Shown here one piece after another: positions 42,402-52,108 of a stretch of 64,000 bases of DNA. The notes beneath the pieces are model-generated. The model saw only the letters and a program-made list of their open reading frames with translations, had not been told where the DNA came from and made no database searches. Source of the DNA: CAYSNP01 sp964432485 (lineage in GTDB: Bacteria; Bacillota; Clostridia; Christensenellales; DTU072); assembly GCA_964432485.1 (NCBI GenBank), contig CAYSNP010000002.1, positions 1-64,000 on the forward strand, read 5' to 3'. Position 1 is the first letter of the stretch. Each line of letters opens with the position of its first letter. Position numbers and translations under genes: made by a program.

Positions 42402-44098
42402 TAATCCTTAGCATTAAGGTGAAACACCATTGCCTCATATGGCCTTAGGCGCATACTTTCAAGATTGGCACGGTCATAGTTATAGTTGTGAAAAACAAGT
42501 TTATTAGTATAAAATGAAATATGGCTGGGCAAAGCAAAGTCCACTTCCTTGTTCTTAAAATTGCACACTACAACTAGCACCTCTCCATTATACCCTCGCT
42601 CATAGCAATATAAATCTTTATGCTTAGGATAGCTTTCAAGATAAGTGCCTTGCTTGATTATTTCGTTGCCCTTGCGGTAAGCTATTAGCTTTTTATAAAA
42701 ATGCCAAATAGAATCTTTATCTTGCATAGCTTGCTCTACATTGATTTGCTTGTAGTTGGGATTGATAGAAAACCAAGGAGAACCTTTAGTAAAGCCTGCA
42801 TTGGTATTGCTTGACCATTGCATAGGTGTCCTTGCATGGTCTCTTGCACGCTTAATCATAACTTTAAGAGCATAGTTTTGTATTACCTTAGGGAACTTTT
42901 CAACAATGCCATATACTGTTTTTGCAAGCACATCGTCAAAGTCTTCCCAATCCTTAAAGGGGTAGTTTGTCATCCCAATCTCTTGTCCTTGGTATACATA
43001 AGGAGTGCCTTGTTGAAAATAAATGCTAATTGCCAACATCTTTGCAGCCTCTGTGCGCAACTGCCCATAGTCGCCTGTAAACCGACCTAGGCTGCGAAAT
43101 TGGTCATGATTTTCATAATAAAGGCTGTTCCAGCTTTTTCCTCGCATAGCATCTTGCCATCTGGTAAATATCTTTTTAAGTTTAGGCAAGTTCATACGCT
43201 TCTTAGGGATTAGGCGCAAGATCATATCTGACTCCACATGCTCAAAATGAAATACGGTATCCAGCTCCTCTCTATCCTCTGCTGTCATTAGCAGGCCTTC
43301 TTTAATATTTACCCCCGGTCCTTCGCCTACTGTCATAATGTCATACTTGCTAAATGCCTCTTTATTAAGCTGATGTAAATACCCGTGCATTTTTTCGTGA
43401 CAAGTAAAATGTTCATCGCCACGCATAGCAGGCAGATGTATCCCATTAGGCAGTCCGTCTGGCTTGCCAATATAATTAATAACATCGCATCTAAAGCCGT
43501 CACAGCCTAAATCCAGCCAATATTTTACTATGTCCACAACTTCTTCACGCACTTTAGGATTGTCCCAATTGAGATCCGGCTGTTTTTTATTAAACAAATG
43601 CAAATACCATTCGCCCGTTGCCTCATCATACTCCCATGCGCTGCCCCCAAATCTGCTTGTCCAGTTGTTAGGCGGTCTTTTGCCGCCCTTACCTTTGCCT
43701 TTGCGCCAAATATAGTAGTCTCGGTACGGATTGTCCACACTTGAGCGGCTTTTTATAAACCATTCGTGCTCATCGCTGGTATGATTGACCACCAGGTCCA
43801 TAATTAGCTTAATCCCCCGCTTATGCATACCGTCGACCATTTCCTTCCAATCCTCAAGAGTGCCGAACTCATCCATAATGTCACGATAATCGGATATATC
43901 GTATCCATTGTCGGCATTAGGCGACTTGTAGCAAGGAGAAAGCCATACTGCACCAATGCCTAACTCCTTGAGGTAATCCAACTTTTGAATAATGCCTTTT
44001 ATATCGCCCATTCCGTCTCCGTTGCTGTCATAAAAGCTGCGGGGATAAATTTGATATACAAAAGTGTCTTTATACCATCTTGTTTTAACTACATCCAT
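42401..44098 (-). CDS. GH13 alpha-glucosidase / oligo-1,6-glucosidase
   Basis: A 565-residue GH13 enzyme of the oligo-1,6-glucosidase class. Region I DLVVNHTSDEHEWF, region II DGFRCDVINYIG (nucleophile Asp), the general acid in TVGEGPGVN and region IV YYENHDQFRS are visible. The start ARWYKDTFVYQIYPRSFYDSNGDG-like segment is typical (here KTRWYKDTFVYQIYPRSF). Cytoplasmic (no signal). First gene of a four-gene unit with tilS, hpt and cca. Confidence 0.93.
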   Translation of the reverse strand: MDVVKTRWYKDTFVYQIYPRSFYDSNGDGMGDIKGIIQKLDYLKELGIGAVWLSPCYKSPNADNGYDISDYRDIMDEFGTLEDWKEMVDGMHKRGIKLIMDLVVNHTSDEHEWFIKSRSSVDNPYRDYYIWRKGKGKGGKRPPNNWTSRFGGSAWEYDEATGEWYLHLFNKKQPDLNWDNPKVREEVVDIVKYWLDLGCDGFRCDVINYIGKPDGLPNGIHLPAMRGDEHFTCHEKMHGYLHQLNKEAFSKYDIMTVGEGPGVNIKEGLLMTAEDREELDTVFHFEHVESDMILRLIPKKRMNLPKLKKIFTRWQDAMRGKSWNSLYYENHDQFRSLGRFTGDYGQLRTEAAKMLAISIYFQQGTPYVYQGQEIGMTNYPFKDWEDFDDVLAKTVYGIVEKFPKVIQNYALKVMIKRARDHARTPMQWSSNTNAGFTKGSPWFSINPNYKQINVEQAMQDKDSIWHFYKKLIAYRKGNEIIKQGTYLESYPKHKDLYCYERGYNGEVLVVVCNFKNKEVDFALPSHISFYTNKLVFHNYNYDRANLESMRLRPYEAMVFHLNAKD

Positions 44099-44125
44099 AA
44101 TACTTCTCCTTACTTGTTTTGGTAC

Positions 44126-44154
44126 ATTATACCATAATTGTTATAAGCTTTCAA
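44126..44154 (-). promoter_or_regulatory. Promoter of the GH13-tilS-hpt-cca operon
   Basis: Minus strand TTGAAA (44154-44149), 17-bp spacer, TATAAT (44131-44126); AGGAGAAGTATT precedes the start. Confidence 0.75.
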
Positions 44155-44219
44155 TAATTAGTCTGTTAAAACCGCCATTTAATACAAGGATAACCCTGCC
44201 CCAAGCAAAGCGTAAGCAA

Positions 44220-44248
44220 TTGACATTGGCTATCTTATAGTGTATTAT
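44220..44248 (+). promoter_or_regulatory. Promoter of the ABC fusion gene at 44285
   Basis: TTGACA (44220-44225), 17-bp spacer, TATTAT (44243-44248), with TATAAT just after it as an alternative -10 box. Confidence 0.65.
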
Positions 44249-44284
44249 ATTATAATAAAAGTCATAAGGTAATTTTGTCTCTAT

Positions 44285-47065
44285 ATGCTGGAAGTTAAGA
44301 ACTTAACTAAGATATACGAAAGCAAAAGCGGTAACAGGGTTGTCGCTTTAGATGGCATTGACTTAAAGTTCCCTGAAAATGGACTTATCTTTATATTAGG
44401 CAAAAGCGGCAGCGGAAAAAGCACTTTTCTCAATGTTGTCAGCGGGTTGGATGCACCTGACGGCGGCGAGATTATCATAGCGGACAGGTCCAGCAAATAT
44501 TTTTCCGAAAAGGACTTTGATGCATACCGAAATACATATTTAGGCTTTATTTTTCAAGAATACAATATTATAAACGAGTTTTCTGTTAAAGATAACATTG
44601 CCCTGGCTCTGGAATTGCAAAACAAGCCGCCCGACCGCAATAAAATTGCAGCTATCCTGGAAATTGTAGGACTGGAGGGCTTTGGGGACAGAAAACCTAA
44701 CGAACTGTCAGGCGGACAAAAGCAAAGGGTGGCTATTGCAAGGGCATTGGTTAAAGAGCCAAATGTAATTTTTGCCGATGAGCCTACGGGCAATTTGGAT
44801 TCCGCCTCAAGCGTGCAGATATTTGATTTCTTAAAGCATTTAAGCCAAAAAAAACTAATTATTGTCGTTAGCCACGATTCGGACAGCGCAGAAAAATACG
44901 GAGATAGGATAATTGAGCTGTCTGACGGTAAAGTTATTGCTGATAGGACATTTAATGAGCAAGATACCTCCTCAAGAGCAAGAAAACATCGGTTCATACC
45001 TACTCAGGTAGTGAAGGTGGATAAAGATATACGCTTTTTGCCTATAAATGCTCACCTGCCTTCCAAGGCAAAAAGGAAAATTGCCGCCAGCAATATATTA
45101 AATAAAAAAGGGCGGCTTGCTGTCACTTTAATTTTAATTATTACCTCGCTTACCTTATTTGGGTTTGCACAAATCTTAGCAGGGTATAATCTGGTAGATG
45201 CAACACTTTCCAGCTTTGATAAGATGGGCATCACCAACGTGAGGATAGAGCAAGGTAAAATGGATGAGTATGTAGGCTTATATTTTGACCGTAGCAGAGA
45301 AGTTATAGAAGATGAAACAATTGAGAAGGTAAAAACCAAGTTTTCTGCATATCACTTTAGCAAATATTACCCTTTTATTAGTATGGGTATAGGGTTACGG
45401 TCAGGAGCAACAGGGTCACCTTTTTTACCCTCTTCTATCAGGGGCGTAGTGATTACCAGCGAGAAAGGGCTTGCGCAAATGGGGTATACTTTATTGGGGG
45501 AGTTTCCTGATGAGGATAGCAATCAAATCATTCTTACTGATTTTATGGTATTTAATTTATTATGGGCAGATGCTACCAAGCTAGGCTATCCTGCCAGCGA
45601 TAGCAAGGGAGATAATATCTCAATAGCTGATATTTTGCGAATGTTTATTGAGCTTAAACTTAAAGCGGAAGATTTTAATATTTTGCTGGATATATTGAAC
45701 GGCGATTACGAAAAAGATAAAAACTTTTTTACCAGAAGCGCAACGGAAGAGGCTTTGCGCCGTATTGTCAAAGGTGTATCTCAAGCTGCACTAGGCAGAG
45801 AGCTTAAGATATCCGGAGGGACTTTTCAGGTTACGGGCGTAATATCAACAGGTTTTGAAAAATATTTTGATATAATGAAGAAAGATTTCAAAAAGATTTT
45901 GAATGACCCCAGAGTTCTGGAGTTGCAAGAAAATATAAACTATTACTATGGCAATTTCTATGCGGCGGAAGGGTTTCTGGATAACTTGTTTGAAAAAAGA
46001 ATCTTACTGGGTAGCTTGTCCATACCCTCTCCTTTAGGCTTTGAGGATTGGCTAGTCGAAATGGAACAAACAATTGCAGAATATAGAGAGGCGAACCCTT
46101 CACATTACTTGCTTGATAGTGACAGTAAAGAAAATGCTATTGATATCTTTTATTTTGAAGGTTATGGAGATAAACCGCTTGCAAAAAATGAAGTGTTGCT
46201 TAGCCAAGATATGTTCAAAAGCACATTCAATCTAGAGTATAACCAATGGCAAAAAGGAGCATCAGATAAATACTCTTGCCCTATTTACACGCTAAGATAT
46301 GGGGTTTCTAACCTAGATTGGCAAGCAAAGCCTATGGAAATGAAAGTAATAGGGGTAATAAAAGACAAGCGCTTCCTAGTTAAAGAGGATGGTATGGATG
46401 TAGTTAAGAAAAATATTAAATCTCTTTATTCTATTGTTGTCAATAATTCTGTTTATGAAAATATAGCAAAAGATATACAAAAAGTAGGGGCATTATACTT
46501 TCGCCTAAGCGGCAGCACCAGCCAAAATAGGGCAATTATATCATATCTTTGCGATACAACCGCAGAAGGCGATATGCTATATCATCTTAGTCCTATTAGC
46601 GAGCTGCTGTACACAATGAGTGATGCACTAATGATTATGCAGATTTTATTCAAAAGTCTTAGCTATGTATTAGGTGTATTTAGCGCAATACTGCTTATTA
46701 ACTTTATGGCAACCTCAGTAATGGCAAAACAGCGTGAAATTGGAGTGCTTAGAGCCCTAGGCTGCAGGGGGAGGGATGTCAGCGGTATTTTCCTTTATGA
46801 GGCAGGTTTTATAGGTATAATTCATCTTGTTGTCACTTATGCTATGATGGTGTTGACTACCTATACGGCAAACAATTTGTTCAAGGCCGGGTTTATACGC
46901 CTTTTTAAGAATGAGCTGGTAAATAAATTGCAACTGCTTACCTTATCTATTTATCCGTTTATATTAGTTGGCGCAATTTCGCTTGTGCTGATATTTTTTG
47001 CTACCCTTATCACAACCGGCAAAATCAGCAGAATGAAGCCTGTTGATGCAATTAAAAAGGCATAG
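44285..47065 (+). CDS. ABC transporter, ATPase fused to FtsX-type permease
   Basis: A 926-residue single-chain transporter. The ATPase (~1-225) has Walker A GKSGSGKST, Q-loop FQEYNI, signature LSGGQKQR and Walker B VIFADEPTGNLD. A membrane helix at ~285-305 is followed by a large outside domain and three C-terminal helices (REIGVLRALGCRGRDVSG). Same build as the two at 18-23 kb but more distant in sequence and without a two-component system nearby. The role may be export or membrane-lipid/peptide extraction. The asparaginase-like gene follows after 3 bp. Confidence 0.9.
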   Translation: MLEVKNLTKIYESKSGNRVVALDGIDLKFPENGLIFILGKSGSGKSTFLNVVSGLDAPDGGEIIIADRSSKYFSEKDFDAYRNTYLGFIFQEYNIINEFSVKDNIALALELQNKPPDRNKIAAILEIVGLEGFGDRKPNELSGGQKQRVAIARALVKEPNVIFADEPTGNLDSASSVQIFDFLKHLSQKKLIIVVSHDSDSAEKYGDRIIELSDGKVIADRTFNEQDTSSRARKHRFIPTQVVKVDKDIRFLPINAHLPSKAKRKIAASNILNKKGRLAVTLILIITSLTLFGFAQILAGYNLVDATLSSFDKMGITNVRIEQGKMDEYVGLYFDRSREVIEDETIEKVKTKFSAYHFSKYYPFISMGIGLRSGATGSPFLPSSIRGVVITSEKGLAQMGYTLLGEFPDEDSNQIILTDFMVFNLLWADATKLGYPASDSKGDNISIADILRMFIELKLKAEDFNILLDILNGDYEKDKNFFTRSATEEALRRIVKGVSQAALGRELKISGGTFQVTGVISTGFEKYFDIMKKDFKKILNDPRVLELQENINYYYGNFYAAEGFLDNLFEKRILLGSLSIPSPLGFEDWLVEMEQTIAEYREANPSHYLLDSDSKENAIDIFYFEGYGDKPLAKNEVLLSQDMFKSTFNLEYNQWQKGASDKYSCPIYTLRYGVSNLDWQAKPMEMKVIGVIKDKRFLVKEDGMDVVKKNIKSLYSIVVNNSVYENIAKDIQKVGALYFRLSGSTSQNRAIISYLCDTTAEGDMLYHLSPISELLYTMSDALMIMQILFKSLSYVLGVFSAILLINFMATSVMAKQREIGVLRALGCRGRDVSGIFLYEAGFIGIIHLVVTYAMMVLTTYTANNLFKAGFIRLFKNELVNKLQLLTLSIYPFILVGAISLVLIFFATLITTGKISRMKPVDAIKKA

Positions 47066-47068
47066 GCA

Positions 47069-47995
47069 ATGAGTATACAATTGCTTTTTTGCGGCGGAAC
47101 TATTTCCAGTGAACAAAAAGAAGGGGTTTTTCTTGTAAGCAGCAAGCCAATGGTGCTGGATTACTTGCAAGCTGCATATCCCAATAAGCACTTTTTACCA
47201 AAATTTTTATTAAATAAGCATAGCGAAAACTATTTGCTAGAGGATATTGAGCGGATTATCCGCACTTTAAGAGAGGGGAGCAAGGCTAGGGCAAATATAG
47301 TTTTTTGCGGCACAGATGCGCTTGCTTATCTTGCTGCATTTTTATATTATGGGCTGGGTAGCTCTTGCAAGCCTACGGTATTAGTTAGCGCAAATGCCCC
47401 GATTGATAATAATAGATCTAATGCAAAAGCAAATATAACTGCGGCAATGGCGGCTTGTGAGGCCTTTAATAAAGGCGTTTTTGTAGCTTACAAGAACCAT
47501 AATGAGCCTGCAAAAATCTACTTAGGCAATAGTATACTGTCCATACCTTGTTTTTCTAACTCTGTAAGCGCATACCCTAATGCTTATGCAGTGCTGAAAG
47601 GAGAAAAGCTAGAAATTGTCAATCCCGACTTGCCCGTATGCGGTACTGTGACATATAACTTTTCCAAACTTGCCCCTAGTGTAGTATCCATTGTAAGTGC
47701 AACAGGTTTGGATTTTAGGTACTACCTTAGCATGAAACCCCTGCCAAAGGCTTTTATTATAGAAGCATATCACTCCTCTACTGCTTGTACGCAAGAAGGG
47801 GCAAGCTATATGGCATCTATTAACAGCTTTGCTAAAGAATGTGCTAAACTTGGGGTGGACATATGCCTATCAGGCTATGAAAACAGAGAGGCATATTACC
47901 AATCCTCAATGCAACTAGGTAGTATTATCAAAAAAATGCCCCTGCCTACTCCCGCACTTTTTGCTATGCTGACTTTGCAGTACTCCAGCCAATAA
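47069..47995 (+). CDS. Asparaginase-like protein
   Basis: A 308-residue protein of the asparaginase/glutaminase fold. The nucleophile motif is LFCGGTISS (Thr11), and the second motif GTDALAYLAAFL keeps the Thr82-Asp83 pair, followed by KPTVLVSANAPIDNNRSNAKANI, which equals the usual PVVLTGSQ-PI-RSDA-N block. Overall it is divergent; the lysine of the canonical third motif is not evident. No signal peptide. Activity on asparagine is therefore plausible but not proven. Three bases separate it from the ABC fusion gene upstream. Confidence 0.7.
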   Translation: MSIQLLFCGGTISSEQKEGVFLVSSKPMVLDYLQAAYPNKHFLPKFLLNKHSENYLLEDIERIIRTLREGSKARANIVFCGTDALAYLAAFLYYGLGSSCKPTVLVSANAPIDNNRSNAKANITAAMAACEAFNKGVFVAYKNHNEPAKIYLGNSILSIPCFSNSVSAYPNAYAVLKGEKLEIVNPDLPVCGTVTYNFSKLAPSVVSIVSATGLDFRYYLSMKPLPKAFIIEAYHSSTACTQEGASYMASINSFAKECAKLGVDICLSGYENREAYYQSSMQLGSIIKKMPLPTPALFAMLTLQYSSQ

Positions 47996-48034
47996 ATAAC
48001 AGTATCCCCTAAGCCCCTTTTTTACAGCAAAAAA

Positions 48035-48063
48035 TTGAAGTATTACTTTATTTATGATATAAT
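48035..48063 (+). promoter_or_regulatory. Promoter of the BspA-type lipoprotein gene
   Basis: TTGAAG (48035-48040), 17-bp spacer, TATAAT (48058-48063). The ATG at 48076 is only 12 bp after the -10 box, leaving a leader of about 6 bases. Confidence 0.7.
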
Positions 48064-48075
48064 TTTAGTAGGATA

Positions 48076-50340
48076 ATGAAAAAAAGAAACTTAATTGCTT
48101 GCATTTTAATATTGATTTTACTGCTGCTGTTTGCTTCCGCTTGCCAGAAAAAGGCAGAGAGTTTTGCATTTGAAAAAAGCGAGCTAACAATTGCGGTTGG
48201 GCAGCGAGTTGCTCCCAAAGTTGTTGCTTACCCCGAAGATAGGGCTTACTCTTTGCAAGCGGAAAATCCCACTATTGTAACAGTGGAAGGCAAGGAAATA
48301 ATTGGGCTTAAAATTGGGGTCACTTATGTAAATGCTGTCTCCGGCAATTTTACTGACACCTTAAAAGTTATAGTAGGGGACGCCACCGGCAAGTTGCCCG
48401 ATGTGGATATCTTTTATACCCTCTCCTTCCAAACCGATTATGGCTCTGCACCTGAAAGCGTTGCTGTGTTAGAAGGCGATTATGCGCAAAATCCGGGCAG
48501 TCTTGCAAATATCGGCGGCTATAAATTCACAGGATGGTATATTGATAATCAAGGCACTCAGCTATTTGACTTTGAGTCAGTGCAAATATATGACCATTAT
48601 ACCCTTTATGCCGGCTGGGAAATTGACCCTACTATTAACTTTAGCTATACTACTGAAAACGAAAAATGGGTTATTAACGGATTCCATTATGCAGATGTAC
48701 CTTATGAGGTTGTCAACTTTCCTATCTATAGCCCAGAACTTTCGCCTGTTGGCAAAATGGCAATACAAGGGATAAGCGCAGAAGCCTTTAAGGGCAATAC
48801 AACCTTAACAGAGATTATTATACCTTCCTCTTATGAGTATATAGGACAAGAGGCTTTTGCCAATGTTAAAAACTTAAAAAAAGTGACCTTTATCGGAAGT
48901 GAGCAGGAGCTTATATCTATTGAAAACAAGGTATTTTGCAACTGTAGTGCGCTTGAGGAAGTAGTCAACTTGCCCGATAGCATTACAAGCATAGGAGAGC
49001 TGGCATTTTATAATACAGAAAAACTTGCTAACTTTAGCTTTCCAAATGCACTTGAAAAAATTGAGGAAGGAGCGTTTGCCGACAGCGGTATTGCCGGCGC
49101 AGATATAAAAGGTGTAAGTATAATAGGAAAGGAAGCCTTTGCATACAGCAAGTTAGAGCAATTTACCTGCACCGAGGAACTAACTGATATAGGAGTGGAT
49201 GCCTTTTTAGCTACACCTTGGCAAAATGGTATATTGCAAGCTGACAATTATATAGAAGTAAATAATATCTTATTAAAAGTTAATCTAAACTCAAGCAATC
49301 CTTCTTTTGATATGCCAACCAACATTGCCAAAGTTGCAAGCGCATGCTTTACTTATGAAGGCGCAGAAATAATGTTAAGCACTGGCCATTTTCCTGAATT
49401 TATGTCTGACTCATTGCCGCAAAATTATGATATTATTGTAGCTAGCGCAGCCTTGCAAAGCTATTTGGACTATTATCCAGCAGAAATAGCCGGCAATATA
49501 TGGTGCTTGCATAGCAATTACAATGTAGACGGAAAGTATACCTTTGAGCTTTTAGAAAGGGGTGCAAGCGGTGATATAGTTATTAAACAATGCACAACAA
49601 ATGAAAATGAAATAAACCTTGTAGACATATTTACGGGCAAGCATATAAAAAAGATTAAAAGGACTGCCTTTGGCAGCAGTTGCCCCAACTTAGCAATTGT
49701 ACGCTTGCCTTCTGACGCAGAGCAGGTTAGTATAAATGCTTTTAATACTGTTATAAGGGCTTTGTTTATTAAACAAGTAGGCTCAGCAATCTTGCAACTA
49801 GAAGGCAATCCTGTTCTTACTACTGTTTCGCCTGCGGGATACGAATATAAGCTATATATAGACAGCACCGGATACAGTAACAAAAGGCAAGCATATATCA
49901 ATGCTTATAGCTTTTTATCCGCTTCCAATACTTTTGACGCTGCTATTGTAAAAGAGGACGGGTTATGCGTCAATGTTGTGGATGACGAAGCATATATAGT
50001 GCAATATTTAGGCTGGGCATCTTCGCTTACCATATTAGACGAGTATGACAGCAACCCCCTAGTAGGGATAAGCAAGTATGCCTTTTGCGGCAATAAAACT
50101 TTAGATGCTCTTATTATTGAAGATGGCAGCCTACCTTTAGGTATAGGAGTCAATGCCCTTTACAATATGAACAGCAATATGCAGTTTACTATAAAAAGAG
50201 CAACTCCGCCCGCACTAGGCGAAAATGTATTTGGCTCCGGCTCTACTGCAGGGTATGCTATCTATGTACCTGCTGATTATGTTGAGATTTATAAGTCAGC
50301 TTGGGTTCAATATGCAAATATAATTTCCGCTATAGAATAA
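48076..50340 (+). CDS. BspA-type leucine-rich-repeat surface lipoprotein
   Basis: A 754-residue lipoprotein (lipobox FASAC). In order: an Ig-like Big_2-type domain (~35-105, AVGQRVAPKVVAYPED and GLKIGVTYVNAVSG), an InlB/Flg_new-type repeat (~118-192, GGYKFTGWYIDNQG and YTLYAGWEI), then BspA-type leucine-rich repeats (~230-400: ITSIGELAFYNTEKLANFSFPNALEKI and similar) and more degenerate ones to the end. Such proteins are common in gut and oral bacteria and bind host or microbial surfaces. Binding partner unknown. Confidence 0.88.
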   Translation: MKKRNLIACILILILLLLFASACQKKAESFAFEKSELTIAVGQRVAPKVVAYPEDRAYSLQAENPTIVTVEGKEIIGLKIGVTYVNAVSGNFTDTLKVIVGDATGKLPDVDIFYTLSFQTDYGSAPESVAVLEGDYAQNPGSLANIGGYKFTGWYIDNQGTQLFDFESVQIYDHYTLYAGWEIDPTINFSYTTENEKWVINGFHYADVPYEVVNFPIYSPELSPVGKMAIQGISAEAFKGNTTLTEIIIPSSYEYIGQEAFANVKNLKKVTFIGSEQELISIENKVFCNCSALEEVVNLPDSITSIGELAFYNTEKLANFSFPNALEKIEEGAFADSGIAGADIKGVSIIGKEAFAYSKLEQFTCTEELTDIGVDAFLATPWQNGILQADNYIEVNNILLKVNLNSSNPSFDMPTNIAKVASACFTYEGAEIMLSTGHFPEFMSDSLPQNYDIIVASAALQSYLDYYPAEIAGNIWCLHSNYNVDGKYTFELLERGASGDIVIKQCTTNENEINLVDIFTGKHIKKIKRTAFGSSCPNLAIVRLPSDAEQVSINAFNTVIRALFIKQVGSAILQLEGNPVLTTVSPAGYEYKLYIDSTGYSNKRQAYINAYSFLSASNTFDAAIVKEDGLCVNVVDDEAYIVQYLGWASSLTILDEYDSNPLVGISKYAFCGNKTLDALIIEDGSLPLGIGVNALYNMNSNMQFTIKRATPPALGENVFGSGSTAGYAIYVPADYVEIYKSAWVQYANIISAIE

Positions 50341-50380
50341 GCAATAGTATATTTGGCAACCCTTTTTTCATACTAATTAT

Positions 50381-51625
50381 ATGAAAAAAAGGGCTATAAC
50401 ATTGCTAACCTTAATTACCCTGCCCATATTACTGGCACTTTTGGGCGGATATGCTTACTTTAAGTCCTTTTTTGTATTGGAAATCACCCATAACGAAGGG
50501 ATTGTCTTTGAAAGACGATACCAAATCCCATTTCGCACTACAATTGCTATAGCATTAAAACATAATGGAGATTATGCCAAGTTTTACAATGCCAGGAAAG
50601 ATATAAGCACCGCTCAAAAGCTGGACTATCTTGCTAAAGGGCTAAGCGCAGACTTACAAGAGTTGCAAAAGTTCAACTTCTTGCCCAGAGATGCCGCCTA
50701 TCAATGGAATGCAGCAGATACCAATTTTACTTACGAAAAAGAAATGTCGGGTCAAGTAGTAGATATGGATGAGCTTGCCAAAAGTATCTTTGAAAATCTT
50801 GCCCCAAAGACCAAAGTGAGCCTGCCTTGCAAGCCCATTGCCCCTGCCAGAAGGCTGTTAGATGTAAAAAAATCCACCGCATTGCAAGGATTTTACAGCA
50901 CAAACTATTCCAGCAGCGCACAAGCCCGAAAGCATAATATAAGCGTAGCGGCAGGCAGGCTAAACGGGGCGGTTATATCTCCCGGAGAAGCGTTGTCTTT
51001 TAATAAAGTGGTGGGCGACAGAACAAGCGCCAATGGATTTATGCTTAGCATAATAATATCTGACGGTAAGTTTGTGCCGGGCACAGGCGGCGGAGTTTGC
51101 CAGGTCTCTACTACCCTTTACAATGCTTGTCTTAGGGCGGGGCTGACAATTGATTACGCCAAGCCCCACTCATTGCCCGTTTCGTATGTGCCCCCTTCTT
51201 GCGATGCTATGGTAAGCAGAACAAACGACCTTGTAATTAAAAATCCGACTGACTCCCATTTCTTTCTAAAGACAAAAGCGGACGGGTCAACTTTAAGCAT
51301 CTTTGTATATGGGGCGGACACCTCGGGGGGCAAAGTTTTTAATATTAAGAGCACAATAGAACGCCGTATAGAAAGCAACCAATATGAAGAGATAATTGAC
51401 AATTCCGGAAAGCTGCAGCCCGGAGAAAGGAAAGTAATAAAAGCCCCTAAAGCAGGGCTGGTCAGCAGCGCATATATGGAGTATTACTGCAATGGGGTTT
51501 TGGTAGAAACAAAAAGACTTAGGCAGGACTATTACAGTCCGCAAAAAGGGATAGTTGCGGTAAGCCCTTATGCCAAGTCTGATTTAGATGAAAGAGAAGT
51601 CGAAATTGCCAATATTTGCTCTTAA
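50381..51625 (+). CDS. VanW family protein
   Basis: A 414-residue protein with an N-terminal membrane anchor (~5-25), a middle region, and the VanW domain (~195-320: GAVISPGEALSFNKVVGDRT, GTGGGVCQVSTTLYNACLRAGL, NDLVIKNPTDSHFFL). A G5-like module at the C-terminus (RKVIKAPKAGLVSSAYMEYY) may bind cell-wall sugars. VanW proteins are named from vancomycin clusters, but their role is unknown and no van genes are present here. No ribosome binding site is seen ahead of the ATG. The 3' end overlaps the convergent signal peptidase gene by 42 bp. Confidence 0.88.
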   Translation: MKKRAITLLTLITLPILLALLGGYAYFKSFFVLEITHNEGIVFERRYQIPFRTTIAIALKHNGDYAKFYNARKDISTAQKLDYLAKGLSADLQELQKFNFLPRDAAYQWNAADTNFTYEKEMSGQVVDMDELAKSIFENLAPKTKVSLPCKPIAPARRLLDVKKSTALQGFYSTNYSSSAQARKHNISVAAGRLNGAVISPGEALSFNKVVGDRTSANGFMLSIIISDGKFVPGTGGGVCQVSTTLYNACLRAGLTIDYAKPHSLPVSYVPPSCDAMVSRTNDLVIKNPTDSHFFLKTKADGSTLSIFVYGADTSGGKVFNIKSTIERRIESNQYEEIIDNSGKLQPGERKVIKAPKAGLVSSAYMEYYCNGVLVETKRLRQDYYSPQKGIVAVSPYAKSDLDEREVEIANICS

Positions 51626-52108
51626 AAACACTACCCCTACTATTTGTTCCATATCTCCGAGATTGCCATAATGGCTATCTGAAGAAAAATTCCTATTGTC
51701 GCCAAGGTAATAAAATTGACCTTCGCCTACTACTACCTCATCTTGAATATAATCCATTTTTTCATTTATATAAGGCTCTATTAACTTTTCTCCGTTGCGA
51801 AACACATAGCTATCTGGACCCTCTCTTTTTACCTCAATGGTATCGCCCGCTAGCCCAATTACCCGCTTTACCAGATACTTGCTGTCCAAAGCAGAATAAA
51901 ATATCACTATATCTCCGTACTTAGGCTCTGCCAGTCTATATACAACCGCCCTATCCCCATCATGAATTGTAGGCTCCATACTATGCCCGTCTATTGGGAT
52001 AGATGCAATAAGATATTGGGTTGCAAAAAAAGATAATAGATATGCCAAGCCAATGATAATCGCCAGTGAGGCAATAGTTTTTAAGACCTTTTTTACTTCT
52101 CCGCTCAA
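51584..52108 (-). CDS. lepB: Signal peptidase I
   Basis: A 174-residue type I signal peptidase: one N-terminal membrane helix (~10-32), the catalytic Ser in IPIDGHSMEPTI, the catalytic Lys in KYLVKRVIGLAGD, and GDNRNFSSDSHYG. The start is TTG, overlapping the stop of the upstream gene (TTGA); no ATG exists before the catalytic serine. It removes signal peptides from exported proteins. Last gene of a packed unit whose first gene encodes a giant secreted protein. Confidence 0.94.
   Translation of the reverse strand: MSGEVKKVLKTIASLAIIIGLAYLLSFFATQYLIASIPIDGHSMEPTIHDGDRAVVYRLAEPKYGDIVIFYSALDSKYLVKRVIGLAGDTIEVKREGPDSYVFRNGEKLIEPYINEKMDYIQDEVVVGEGQFYYLGDNRNFSSDSHYGNLGDMEQIVGVVFLRANIGNFDFSFI

Noticed and set aside
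50381..51625. Vancomycin-resistance cluster
   Set aside because: Only a VanW-family protein is present; no vanH, vanA/B, vanX or matching two-component system is adjacent, and VanW proteins are common outside such clusters.
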